A stretch of 36,607 bases of DNA from Flavobacterium sp. SH_e (GTDB lineage: Bacteria; Bacteroidota; Bacteroidia; Flavobacteriales; Flavobacteriaceae), in assembly GCF_025717045.1 (NCBI RefSeq), contig NZ_JAOVZN010000006.1, forward strand, positions 1-36,607. Reading direction: 5' to 3'. The number at the start of each line of letters is the position of its first letter. The stretch's first letter is position 1. Shown piece after piece: positions 7,901-15,830 of the stretch. The notes beneath the pieces are model-generated. The model had not been told where the DNA came from. It did not search any database and was given only the letters and a program-made list of their open reading frames with translations. The position numbers were made by a program, and so were the translations under genes.

Positions 7901-10033
7901 CACGGTTATGTAAACGATTATTTCACATCTGACTTAACTGTTGGTGATCATCAATTTGTACTTGAATACTATGAAGACGGAGGCGATTCAAGAACTACTT
8001 TCTACTTTGGTTTACCTAAAGGTGACCCAACTCAATACGGAGATAAGGTTTGGAATGTATATGGTTATGTTGGTAATGATTTAACTTTGACAAACGTTAG
8101 ATATGCTGGAAATTATGTTGATCCGCATTTAAATATTTACTCAACTGCTTATTGGACAAGAGATAAATCTCCTTCTTCTGCAACAATCTGGGAAGGAGCT
8201 CAAGTACCAAATGATAACTTTACAACGGTTTACAAACGTAAAGGTTTTGTTTGCGGACAATATCAAATAGAACATAGCAATCATGATGATGCAGTTGAAA
8301 TTTATATCGATGATGTTTTGATATTTTCTCAAGACGGATGGAATAATGCTTCTTTTTTAGTAAATTCTGGACAGCTTTATGCTTTAAACAGTAATTCAAG
8401 GGTAGAAATTCGTTTAAGAGAAGATGGTGGAGATGCCAATCTTGGATTCAACTTTATAAAAACTGATGCTGTTTATAACGGAACAGGAACTATTCCAAGC
8501 GGAAGTACTCTTGTAATTAACGGGAATACCACATTAAGTTCAGACATTTCAGTTTGTTCTTGTACTGTTAATGCTGGATATACGCTAACAGTTCCAACTG
8601 ATGTAACATTGACTGTTGATGAGGATATCGTTGTTGGGACAGGTGCAAAACTACTTATACAAAGTGGGGGAGCACTTCTTCAGACTTCAACTAGTAAAAC
8701 TATGTTTAGTGGAGAAACAACTGCTTTTGAATATCAAAGAACTATAAATGTAACTCGTTATGATTTGACTTATTGGTCGTCACCAGTAGATAATCCAAGT
8801 TTTACATTACATGATTTTTCGCCAAACACCTTGTATGACAAATATTACTATTGGGATTCTAAATGGATCACCGATTACAACGGAAAAATGGTTATGGGTG
8901 TTGGACAAGGTTATAATATAAGAGCACCACAGACTTTTGATATAAATACACCGGCTGATTTTACAGGACAATTCTATGGAACGCCTAATAATGGAGATAT
9001 TTCTGTTAGCCTAGCAGCTGGAAAATCGAGCTTTATTGGAAATCCATACCCATCTGCAATAAATGCTTACGATTTAATTTCAAATAATGATGGTCTAGGA
9101 GCATTATACTTTTGGACACACAATACACCTCCATCAAAAGCAGAAGGAAGTAATGTGTATACCTATGACAGTGCCGATTTTGCAACCTATAGTAAAATGG
9201 GTGGAGTACAAGCAAATTCGGGAGGTACTACACCAACAGGATATATTGCAGCTGGTCAGGGATTCTTTGTAAAACCAACGATAAGTTCTGTTTTATTTAC
9301 AAATGACTTACGTCTTAAAGCAAATAATAAAACATTCTTTAAAACAACTGGAAACTCTGAAAGAAATCGTTTATGGCTAAATTTTAAAAATAGCGAAAGT
9401 GCCTTTAAACAAACTTTAATAGGATACGCAGAAGGCGCAACAAACGGATGGGATATTGATTATGATGCAGCTACTTTAAACAGTAATACTTATGTTGATT
9501 TTTATAGTATTAATGAATCTAAAAAATTGACAATTCAAGGACGCGCACTTCCATTTGACAATACAGAAGTAATTCCGTTAGGATATAAAACAACTATTGC
9601 TGGCGAATTTACAATTGCTATTGATCACGCTGACGGATTTTTTGACACACAAGCTGTTTATTTAGAAGACAAAACAACCGGAATCATAACTGATTTGCGT
9701 AGTTCAAATTATACTTTCACTACGGCTACAGGAACTTTTACAGATCGTTTTACTCTTAAATACACGAATAAAACTTTAGGCACTGATGATTTTGAGAATC
9801 TTGAAAACAGTGTTTTAGTCTCTGTAAAATCAAAAGTTATAAAAGTAACCTCTTCTGAAAATATAGAAGAAGTGCAGATTTATAACATTGGAGGTCAGTT
9901 GTTATACAACAAAAGTAAAATCGATTCAAGCGAATTACAGATAAGTAATTTACAATCAAGCAATCAAGTATTATTGGTAAAAGTTATTTTAGAAAATGGC
10001 CATACGGTCACGAAAAAAGTAATTTTCAACTAA
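4982..10033 (+). CDS. T9SS-secreted multidomain protein with triple repeat unit and PA14-like domains
   Basis: This is a 1,683-residue protein with signal peptide MKRTLLLFFLLPFFALAQ. Residues about 20-290, 295-560 and 564-850 are three copies of one unit. Each has a roughly 180-residue domain (K/I-W start, then 'YFQLT-SAK-GYK--L' and 'YQVRYSKD' strands) followed by a roughly 90-residue cadherin/tandem-95-like Ig domain ('NDT...LANDI...FTPATGFTG--SFTYT--DGT'). Two PA14-like domains follow: about 858-1018 ('LGSDDGIRLYIDGVQVF', then 'LEYYEDGGDS') and a more diverged copy about 1019-1163 ('AVEIYIDDVLIF'). Residues about 1165-1600 form a module shared with the next gene ('RYDLTYWSSPV', 'SPNTLYDKYYYW', 'GYIAAGQGFF-KP', 'LTIQGRALPFDN'). 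The last roughly 80 residues form a T9SS sorting domain, probably type C (ChiA-like), ending KKVIFN. Likely exported by T9SS and surface-bound or released. PA14 suggests carbohydrate binding, but the function is unproven. Confidence 0.88.
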   Translation: MKRTLLLFFLLPFFALAQNVDLVKWDQPSGFAPNVLVSNITSANMSGTHLTTLNYAGFTGTNWPVGNFISSSEYIQISVTANAGYKIDLATLKYAYNTYDGSSGPRKYQVRYSKDSSFPSNGTLLLDDQSPVLSSKTNVTLSFPTGVVVLPGETMYIRFYAYDRGNTGWSDARWALMSSHTDINSGGTYTVPTINGKVSAYVPTLQAYNDTATTIQNNFTFINVLANDIQANSPISSVAIATQSANGTAVVNSDNTIKFTPATGFTGSTSFTYTIGDGTNTSTATVNVTVTAPVISDLIKWEGTTTTTPTIYASTDAVSADNLTGGSGITLQALNDEGFKGTSWPTQFSIDESKYFQLTASAKTGYKVKLSKFNFTYNGDSNLYVQRYQVRYSKDNFATSNLLIDEATSTGKVTKSLDLSNITLYAGEKLTLRVYGYKLKSNTDNGSPIFLANTNTKSSGTVPTITGTVLKYDPTDLNANDDIVTTQEKRAISFNPLTNDTNTAGATITFTQPPTAAGTVTRNNNIFTFTPATAFTGTTSFTYTLTNGTKTSTATVVVYVTELSPKLIIWNGALQQPKAVVTDSNIIGNDLTITGTNWSMGIYNNYFNLSGLQNNGSTAIDYNRYVQMSVTPKANYKLTLTQFKFIYFSPAGNGNGNGNGNGNGANNEGASMIQVRYSTDPTFADNGTVLLGATATVKGTDTTVTLNFPTGTTVSSSTNQTFYIRIYPYAVSNLYNGYFNIKNDYGGEVGPTLSGVVEPSNLITANPDTASTNSNTAINIPILSNDENYTPLASITATQPTTGGTVQVNGTTNITFTPTPGFTGTATFEYTISNGTNYSTTTVTVNVTTPPCAPTGDQVAFGANLWNGYVYKIADNVALPPNITFPALPSSSIATYIGTVTESKNFDRNNGSGAISGVTTNFACDTAPSDRFFVRYKMTATITEAGLYGFNLGSDDGIRLYIDGVQVFARWNGHGYVNDYFTSDLTVGDHQFVLEYYEDGGDSRTTFYFGLPKGDPTQYGDKVWNVYGYVGNDLTLTNVRYAGNYVDPHLNIYSTAYWTRDKSPSSATIWEGAQVPNDNFTTVYKRKGFVCGQYQIEHSNHDDAVEIYIDDVLIFSQDGWNNASFLVNSGQLYALNSNSRVEIRLREDGGDANLGFNFIKTDAVYNGTGTIPSGSTLVINGNTTLSSDISVCSCTVNAGYTLTVPTDVTLTVDEDIVVGTGAKLLIQSGGALLQTSTSKTMFSGETTAFEYQRTINVTRYDLTYWSSPVDNPSFTLHDFSPNTLYDKYYYWDSKWITDYNGKMVMGVGQGYNIRAPQTFDINTPADFTGQFYGTPNNGDISVSLAAGKSSFIGNPYPSAINAYDLISNNDGLGALYFWTHNTPPSKAEGSNVYTYDSADFATYSKMGGVQANSGGTTPTGYIAAGQGFFVKPTISSVLFTNDLRLKANNKTFFKTTGNSERNRLWLNFKNSESAFKQTLIGYAEGATNGWDIDYDAATLNSNTYVDFYSINESKKLTIQGRALPFDNTEVIPLGYKTTIAGEFTIAIDHADGFFDTQAVYLEDKTTGIITDLRSSNYTFTTATGTFTDRFTLKYTNKTLGTDDFENLENSVLVSVKSKVIKVTSSENIEEVQIYNIGGQLLYNKSKIDSSELQISNLQSSNQVLLVKVILENGHTVTKKVIFN
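6935..6970 (+). repeat. Tandem duplication of an 18-bp unit encoding (Gly-Asn)6
   Basis: The 18-base unit GGAAACGGGAATGGAAAT occurs twice back to back without mismatch, inside the third repeat unit of the large secreted protein (residues 652-663). The other two units lack this insert. Changes by whole 6- or 18-base units keep the frame, so length could vary without inactivating the gene. Confidence 0.85.
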
Positions 10034-10049
10034 TGAGATTAATATAATA

Positions 10050-10080
10050 AAAATCCGGCAATTAATCACTGTCGGATTTT
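10050..10080 (+). terminator. Terminator after the first T9SS paralogue
   Basis: AAAATCCGGCA (10050-10060) pairs with TGTCGGATTTT (10070-10080), an 11-bp stem with one G-T wobble and a 9-base loop. It lies 17 bases after the stop at 10033. The T-run is within the stem itself, typical of flavobacterial terminators. Confidence 0.75.
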
Positions 10081-10155
10081 CACATATCAAAACAATAATA
10101 ACAAAAAAAGCTTACCAAAAAACAGACCCTTTATCAACTAATCTTAACCAACTTC

Positions 10156-13100
10156 ATGAGCACAAAAAAGCCATCGAATTCTCGTTCTTTATTAAAAAAA
10201 ATTAGTATTCTCGTTTTTCTGATATCTTTAAAAGTAACTAGTCAAAGTAACACTATCACTAGAATTCATACAGACTGGAATAAAAGCGGAACCAATTACT
10301 GGACTTCCAATGCTGCAACAGGTGTAGGAAACCGTCCTGATAATGTCAATAATTTACTAGCGTTTGAGTGGAGAGGAAAAACCTTTTCAACAGGTGTAGA
10401 TGATAGCAAATTAACTGCTAACGCTGTAACTTTTGAGGCACAAAATTTTAGAGCTTTGAAAATTCAAACTTTAGGAGTAAATTCAATCACCTATTTTCTG
10501 CAAGGTTCAATGATAGATGGATCGGCAAGTGCCGCAACCTTAACTCCTCCATTAGCTGGAGCTGCATCAACTGGAAGCGAAAGAGCATCAAGACTTACAG
10601 ATGGCAATAATGGGTTAAGCCTTGGAACAGGAATCGCAAATATTCCAAGTGGTTCTTCAGAATTTAAAATTGGAACAAATAATTTAAATTTAGTTGGAAT
10701 AAACGATAATATTCCAGATATAATTGTTACTCAGGTTGCAGATCCAGGAGGAGCGTCATCTGCAGACATTTTTAAATTTGTTGATGCTTCAGGAAATACT
10801 GTGGGTAATCAGCTATCTGTCAATTTTAGTTCTGTTTCGGTTATCGGAACTTACAGCTTAGATTTATTTAGAGCGACTGATGGTGTTATGGCTTATACGC
10901 CTGCATCAACAAGAGATATTAGAATGTTAGGAATCGAAACGAGTGCATTCGGTATTACTTCAGCAAATGCAGCACAAGTTGATCGTTTTGTAGTTTCCTT
11001 TTCTGGAAGTTCAGACTGCGCTTTTATTGCTTTCAATACAAGTTCTCTAAAAATTGCTGATTTAAGTATGATCAAAAAAGCTACATTATCATCATGCGGT
11101 AAAGTAGGTGATCAAATAACTTATAATTTCGATATAAAAAATACTGGACAAGTTCCAATTACGAATATCAGTGTTTCAGATCCGATGCCTGGAATGGTAT
11201 TTTCGAGTAATTTAATTTCTTCTCTAGCAGTTGATCAAACGGCAACAATAACTGCAACTTATACCATTACTGCGGCAGATGTTACAGCGGGAAGAATTGT
11301 CAATTCGGCAACAGTTACAGGAACTGATCCCTCTTTAAATACCGTTACAGATATTTCGGGAGACGATTACAGCAATAATAATGCTACTATTACTATTTTA
11401 CTTGCACCTCCCACTATAAGTGCAACTCATAATGTAACCTGTCCTAGCGCAGGAAGCATTGATTTAACTAATCTTCCAGCTTCAGGAACTTGGCAGATAA
11501 CTCAAACTGGAACTGCTTCTGCAACTTATAATGGTAGCGGAACCACGTTTACAGTTCCAAATTTAGCTGTTGGATCTTATGCGTTTAGAGTGAGTGTTGG
11601 CGGTTGTAATTCACAAACTACATCTAGCGTAACAATAAGCAATGAATCTACAACTACTTGGAACGGATCAGCGTGGTCAAGTGGTGTTCCAGATTTGACC
11701 AAAAGAGCTATTATTGCATCAACAACACCAAATCAACCTTTTACAGCAAGCACTTCTATGTGTGCTTTAACTGTTAATTCTGGTGCTATTGTTACAATTC
11801 ATACAGGGATAACCTTAAGAATTACAAATGCAGTAACAACAAACGGACAGCTGATATTTGAAAACAACTCAAGTCTTATCCAGACCACCAATGCGGTCAA
11901 CACCGGAGAGATTGTCTACAAAAGAGAAACTTCAGTGCGCCGATATGATCTTACATACTGGTCAACCCCAGTTACGAAATCAAACTTCACCATGCACGAT
12001 TTCTCGCCAAACACCCTTTATGACAAATACTACTATTATGATTCCGATCTAAAATGGGTGATCGATTACAACGGAAAAATGGATATGACAATAGGAAGAG
12101 GATTCAGCATAAGAGCCCCTCAGACTTTTGACATCAACAGTCCTTCAGTTTTCACAGGACTGTTTACAGGAATTCCAAACAACGGAGACATACCGGCAAC
12201 GGTTTCTCAAGGGAAATGGAACCTTGTGGGTAACCCTTATCCTTCAGCTATTGATGCAGTGGCTCTAATAAATGCCAATACCGATTTAGGAGCTCTGTAT
12301 TTATGGACGCATAACTCGACTCCGACAAAACAGGCTGGAAGCAATGTGTACACTTACGCCAGTGCAGATTTTGCAGTCTTCAACCTTTTGGGAGGTGCCG
12401 GAGGAGCAGAGCTTGACGGACAGCAGTTCCAGGGATACATTGCGGCGGGACAGGGTTTCATCTGCAAGCCGACCACTGCGACTCTGAACTTCACCAATCT
12501 GATGCGTGTGGACGGCAATAACACACAGTTCTACAAAACAGCAAAAACAGAAGGTGTGGATAAGAACCGCCTTTGGATGACTCTGAGCAATACCGAAGGG
12601 GCCTACAAACAGGTTCTGCTTGGCTATGCGCAGGGAGCAACGAACGATATTGACGTCAACTATGATGCGGCAACGATGGGATCAAATTCTTATGTTGACT
12701 TCTACACCATCAACGGAACAAAGAAACTGACGATCCAGGGACGTGCGCTTCCATTTGACAATACCGAAGTGATTCCGCTGGGGTACAAATCGGCCATTGC
12801 GGGAGATATGACAATCGCAATTGACCAGGCAGACGGATTCTTTGATACCCAAGAAGTTTACTTGGAAGACAAGACAGCGGGAACGGTAACCGATCTTCGC
12901 GCAGGAAATTATACTTTCAATACGGCTATCGGAACTTTCACAGATCGTTTTACGCTTAAGTACACCAATAAAACTCTAGGAAATGAAGAGTTTGAAAATC
13001 TTTCTGATGGAATAACAGTTTCTGTAAAAAACAAAGTAATCAAAGTTTCTTCATCAAAAGAATCGATTAATGATGTGGTTATTTACAATGTCCTTGGTCA

Positions 13101-13236
13101 AGAAATCTTTAGCAAAAAGAAAATCAATAGTACTGAATTACTTATTTCTAATTTACAAACAGGAAATCAGGTTTTATTTGTAAAAGCCAATCTTCAAAAT
13201 GGCTATATTTCGAAAAAGAAAATTATACTTCATTAA
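10156..13236 (+). CDS. T9SS-secreted protein with DUF11-like domain, paralogue of the preceding gene
   Basis: This is a 1,026-residue protein with a long signal peptide; the hydrophobic stretch ILVFLISLKVTSQ follows KK. Residues about 32-300 are of no family I recognise. About 303-415 resembles a DUF11 repeat ('VGDQITYNFDIKNTGQVPITNISVSDPMP', split here only for reference, ending 'DDYSNNNATI'). About 416-495 is Ig/SprB-like. A 'TTWNGSAWSSGVPD' motif at about 498 opens a strand module. Residues about 580-935 align closely with the preceding protein ('RRYDLTYWSTPV', 'SPNTLYDKYYYYD', 'LTIQGRALPFDN'), and about 940-1026 is a T9SS sorting domain, probably type C. Codons for about 575-935 are strikingly GC-rich compared with the rest. 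No TAnnTTTG promoter was found in the 122-base gap upstream, so expression may come from read-through or an atypical promoter. Confidence 0.87.
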   Translation: MSTKKPSNSRSLLKKISILVFLISLKVTSQSNTITRIHTDWNKSGTNYWTSNAATGVGNRPDNVNNLLAFEWRGKTFSTGVDDSKLTANAVTFEAQNFRALKIQTLGVNSITYFLQGSMIDGSASAATLTPPLAGAASTGSERASRLTDGNNGLSLGTGIANIPSGSSEFKIGTNNLNLVGINDNIPDIIVTQVADPGGASSADIFKFVDASGNTVGNQLSVNFSSVSVIGTYSLDLFRATDGVMAYTPASTRDIRMLGIETSAFGITSANAAQVDRFVVSFSGSSDCAFIAFNTSSLKIADLSMIKKATLSSCGKVGDQITYNFDIKNTGQVPITNISVSDPMPGMVFSSNLISSLAVDQTATITATYTITAADVTAGRIVNSATVTGTDPSLNTVTDISGDDYSNNNATITILLAPPTISATHNVTCPSAGSIDLTNLPASGTWQITQTGTASATYNGSGTTFTVPNLAVGSYAFRVSVGGCNSQTTSSVTISNESTTTWNGSAWSSGVPDLTKRAIIASTTPNQPFTASTSMCALTVNSGAIVTIHTGITLRITNAVTTNGQLIFENNSSLIQTTNAVNTGEIVYKRETSVRRYDLTYWSTPVTKSNFTMHDFSPNTLYDKYYYYDSDLKWVIDYNGKMDMTIGRGFSIRAPQTFDINSPSVFTGLFTGIPNNGDIPATVSQGKWNLVGNPYPSAIDAVALINANTDLGALYLWTHNSTPTKQAGSNVYTYASADFAVFNLLGGAGGAELDGQQFQGYIAAGQGFICKPTTATLNFTNLMRVDGNNTQFYKTAKTEGVDKNRLWMTLSNTEGAYKQVLLGYAQGATNDIDVNYDAATMGSNSYVDFYTINGTKKLTIQGRALPFDNTEVIPLGYKSAIAGDMTIAIDQADGFFDTQEVYLEDKTAGTVTDLRAGNYTFNTAIGTFTDRFTLKYTNKTLGNEEFENLSDGITVSVKNKVIKVSSSKESINDVVIYNVLGQEIFSKKKINSTELLISNLQTGNQVLFVKANLQNGYISKKKIILH

Positions 13237-13251
13237 TATTTTAGCTATAAA

Positions 13252-13276
13252 AAAACCCATCTTAATGATGGGTTTT
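13252..13276. terminator. Bidirectional terminator between convergent genes
   Basis: AAAACCCATC-TTAAT-GATGGGTTTT is a perfect 10-bp stem with a 5-base loop, with T-runs on both sides (CTTTTTT on plus, TTT-rich on minus). It can end transcription of the T9SS paralogue (plus) and of the sigma-factor operon (minus). Confidence 0.88.
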
Positions 13277-13281
13277 CTTTT

Positions 13282-13896
13282 TTATTCTTCTTTCAATTCG
13301 TCAATTACCTTCTTGATCTCTTTGGCATATTTTCCATAAAACTTTTGAACCCACCATTCTAAAGAAATTCCCATAGACAGCACTGTAAAAACAACAATTG
13401 CAAAGAAACCTATTAATTGTCCGTTAGAAAATTCAAAATTTGATAAACCCGACGTCTTAGAAAGACCGTAAAAATAAAATCCTAATAAATAAATAACCAA
13501 AAAGGGAGTAAGCGAAAAACCAAATGTTTTATACAATTCCATATTTAGTCTAATATCAAAATAAGTCTCATACAAACTGTCTTTTGTTTTCAAAGTTGTT
13601 GCATTCAACCTTTTAAAAAAGAAATATAACTTCACTAAATAATAAACGCAAACTGCCAAGAACAAGCTATAAATTAAATAGTATAAAAAAAACATTTGTG
13701 CATTAAAATGACAAATCAACGGAATAGTCCCAAGAAAAAACATGGATAGTATTTGATAAACAAATTCATTTTTAAGATTTCTTCTGATTTTATCTAATGG
13801 CATATTAGCCGATTGGATCTTCTCTAAGTTTTTTGGCAGAATAACATTTTCTGGCTTATCGTTATTCCATGCATTTTGTATATCGTTAAAATCCAT
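13282..13896 (-). CDS. Membrane protein downstream of ECF sigma factor, possible anti-sigma partner
   Basis: This 204-residue protein starts inside the end of the sigma-factor gene (11-base overlap), so the two are probably translationally coupled. An N-terminal cytoplasmic stretch of about 45 residues ('FNDIQNAWNND', then charged) is followed by four predicted membrane helices (about 46-66, 70-95, 125-148, 163-185) and a charged C-terminal tail rich in Lys/Glu. The arrangement fits a membrane-bound regulator of the sigma factor, but no zinc-binding or classical anti-sigma motif is visible, so this role is inferred from position. Last gene of its operon, followed by a strong bidirectional terminator. 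Confidence 0.8.
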   Translation of the reverse strand: MDFNDIQNAWNNDKPENVILPKNLEKIQSANMPLDKIRRNLKNEFVYQILSMFFLGTIPLICHFNAQMFFLYYLIYSLFLAVCVYYLVKLYFFFKRLNATTLKTKDSLYETYFDIRLNMELYKTFGFSLTPFLVIYLLGFYFYGLSKTSGLSNFEFSNGQLIGFFAIVVFTVLSMGISLEWWVQKFYGKYAKEIKKVIDELKEE

Positions 13897-14389
13897 ATCC
13901 CTGATTTTTTATAATTTCTTTTAATTTTTCTTTGGCTCTATTCAGTTTTACTCTCGCATTTCCTTCAGAAATACCTAAGTTTTCTCCGATTTCTTTATGA
14001 GAGAAACCTTCTAACTGATAAAAAATTATGGCCTTATCTATTTTTTCAAGTTTCTGTACCGCTTTGTAAAAATGATCCAACTGACTTTCTTTTATATGAG
14101 AATCACCTTCATCATCTTTGACATTCTCCGAAGCAATTTCATATTTATCTACTTTCCGTTTTTCTTTTTTCAGGAAGACAATTGCCGTATTTACTGCAAC
14201 TCTGTACATCCAAGTCGAAAACTGGCTTTCATTTCGAAAAGACTCATAGGATTTCCAGAGTTGGCATACAATTTCCTGAAACAAATCCTGCTGGTCATCA
14301 GAATTATCCATATACATCTTAGAAACTTTATACAAAATTCCTTTATGGATTTCTATCCGATTTAAAAACTCATGTTCTTTCTCTTTCAA
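13886..14389 (-). CDS. ECF-type RNA polymerase sigma factor
   Basis: This 167-residue sigma-70 family protein has only regions 2 and 4. Region 2 (about 13-78) shows 'QQDLFQEIVCQLWKSYESF' and 'STWMYRVAVNTAI', for -10 recognition and core binding. Region 4 (about 108-160) has a helix-turn-helix 'GFSHKEIGENLGISEGNARVK'-like segment (residues 128-148) for -35 recognition. It lies 7 bases downstream of the TraB/GumN gene and overlaps the membrane-protein gene, so all three probably form one transcript. It may redirect polymerase in response to a signal sensed through the neighbouring membrane protein; the signal and targets are unknown. Confidence 0.93.
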   Translation of the reverse strand: MKEKEHEFLNRIEIHKGILYKVSKMYMDNSDDQQDLFQEIVCQLWKSYESFRNESQFSTWMYRVAVNTAIVFLKKEKRKVDKYEIASENVKDDEGDSHIKESQLDHFYKAVQKLEKIDKAIIFYQLEGFSHKEIGENLGISEGNARVKLNRAKEKLKEIIKNQGYGF

Positions 14390-14396
14390 AACAGAT

Positions 14397-15260
14397 TTAA
14401 TTCATTACAGGTTTTACAGTATATCCTTCTTTTCTCAATAAATTAATAACTCCATACTCACCTCCTAAATGTGCTGCTCCAACAGCGATAAAAACACTAT
14501 TTTGCTTTATTAACTCTGGTATTTGCTTTACCCAATTTAGATTTCTATTATCAAGAATCTGCTTTTTAGTTTTTTCACTTGTAAATCGTTTATCTGTACT
14601 AACTGCATACATGGCTTCGATATTTTCATTTTTATAAGCATCAACCAATTCAACCGTTTCTTCAGCAGTAGATTCTTCTAAAAGCGTCAGCATTTCATCA
14701 TTAGAATAAGCATTTTCAAGAATTTCAAATTGAGATTTAACAGATTCTAATCCCGCAATAGGAACATTTCTTTTTTTAGCAGTATCCGAGAATTCCATTT
14801 CATAAAACTTTAAATCTGTGCAGCCAAAACTTTTAATGGAAATCAAGCTCAAAACAGTCAAAAGACTAAAACTATCTACTTGCTGAACCGACATACCCGT
14901 ACTCTTTTTTAAAATTGAATCTAGTTTAGCGAGCTGTTCTGGAGTCAGCTTTTTGCTCAACGGCTCTTTTCCCATTGCCAATTGCTGCATTTGGCTCATT
15001 TCGTTTGGGTCTGTGAGGTTGATTTCTAAAAATAATTTATCTGATTTTTCGAAAGCGCTTTTGGCTTTTTCAGATAAAAAATAATCTTTCGAACAAATCA
15101 TATGAATCGTTCCGTACAAATAAGAAGATTTTTGAAGTCCTTTTCCTGAAACCTCCCAAAGGAGAGAATTTTCAAGTTTTGGAGTTTTTGTTTGGGCCGA
15201 AATAGTGCAAACAAACAAGAATGCAAGAACTGTAACTATAAATTGAAATCTGGTTTTCAT
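14397..15260 (-). CDS. TraB/GumN family protein
   Basis: This 287-residue protein has signal peptide MKTRFQFIVTVLAFLFVCTISAQ, so it is probably periplasmic. Family marks: 'LLWEVSGKGLQKSSYLYGTIH' pattern (GTIH at 50-53), the 'LFLEINL' acidic strand at about 73-79, and near the C-terminus the 'FIAVGAAHLGGEYGVI' block with the second conserved His-containing motif. The TraB/PrgY/GumN group is related to the Tiki metalloproteases, with the GTIH and GAAHLGG histidines and Glu as likely metal ligands. Peptidase activity here is inferred from the family. First gene of the operon with the sigma factor and membrane protein. I found no exact TAnnTTTG box upstream. Confidence 0.9.
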   Translation of the reverse strand: MKTRFQFIVTVLAFLFVCTISAQTKTPKLENSLLWEVSGKGLQKSSYLYGTIHMICSKDYFLSEKAKSAFEKSDKLFLEINLTDPNEMSQMQQLAMGKEPLSKKLTPEQLAKLDSILKKSTGMSVQQVDSFSLLTVLSLISIKSFGCTDLKFYEMEFSDTAKKRNVPIAGLESVKSQFEILENAYSNDEMLTLLEESTAEETVELVDAYKNENIEAMYAVSTDKRFTSEKTKKQILDNRNLNWVKQIPELIKQNSVFIAVGAAHLGGEYGVINLLRKEGYTVKPVMN

Positions 15261-15365
15261 GATTTAATATGGTTTATTTGATTACAGCTTGTAAGTAATC
15301 GAATAAACGAAACGTTACAAAAAAATTTATTCTTTTTTCAAGTTTAAGTTTTAGAAAATCAGAAT

Positions 15366-15830
15366 TTAAAAAACAAAGTCTCTAACTAGTTCTAAAACCT
15401 GATTAATTTCTTCCTGCGAATTATAACTGTGGATACAAAAACGAAGGCGCTCCTGACCCTCTGGAACAATTGGCGAAAGAATCGCCTGCACATCGAATCC
15501 TTTATCTTGCAGTTCCTGCGTTAGCTTTTTTACATTTTCATTTCCCGGAACTATAGCAGAATGTATTGGAGATTTACTGTGAACAAACATTGGTTTTAAA
15601 CCCAGCAAATTTTTCTGCTGATTAAAAAACACGATATTCTGGCGAAGCTTCTCTCTCGTTTCTTTTTCAATTTCTAATTGCTGATAAGCTATAAAAATCG
15701 TTGCAACAGAATGTGGAGACAAACCTGTACTGAAAATAAAGCTTCTTGCAAAATTCACAAGATATTCTTTTAGCTCTACAGATCCTAAAACTGCCGCACC
15801 TTGACATCCTAAGCCTTTACCAAAAGTCAT
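15366..15830 (-). CDS. BioF-like protein, C-terminal fragment (154 aa)
   Basis: Begins MTFGKGLGCQGAAVLG; Lys5 corresponds to the PLP-binding lysine of the family. It continues with 'FARSFIFSTGLSPHSVATI' and a C-terminal domain with 'RLRFCIHSY'. The ATG at 15830 is simply an internal Met of the ancestral protein but could serve as a restart codon because it overlaps the upstream stop. The next gene downstream, 105 bases away on the same strand, is the TraB/GumN gene, with no clear terminator between. Confidence 0.8.
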   Translation of the reverse strand: MTFGKGLGCQGAAVLGSVELKEYLVNFARSFIFSTGLSPHSVATIFIAYQQLEIEKETREKLRQNIVFFNQQKNLLGLKPMFVHSKSPIHSAIVPGNENVKKLTQELQDKGFDVQAILSPIVPEGQERLRFCIHSYNSQEEINQVLELVRDFVF

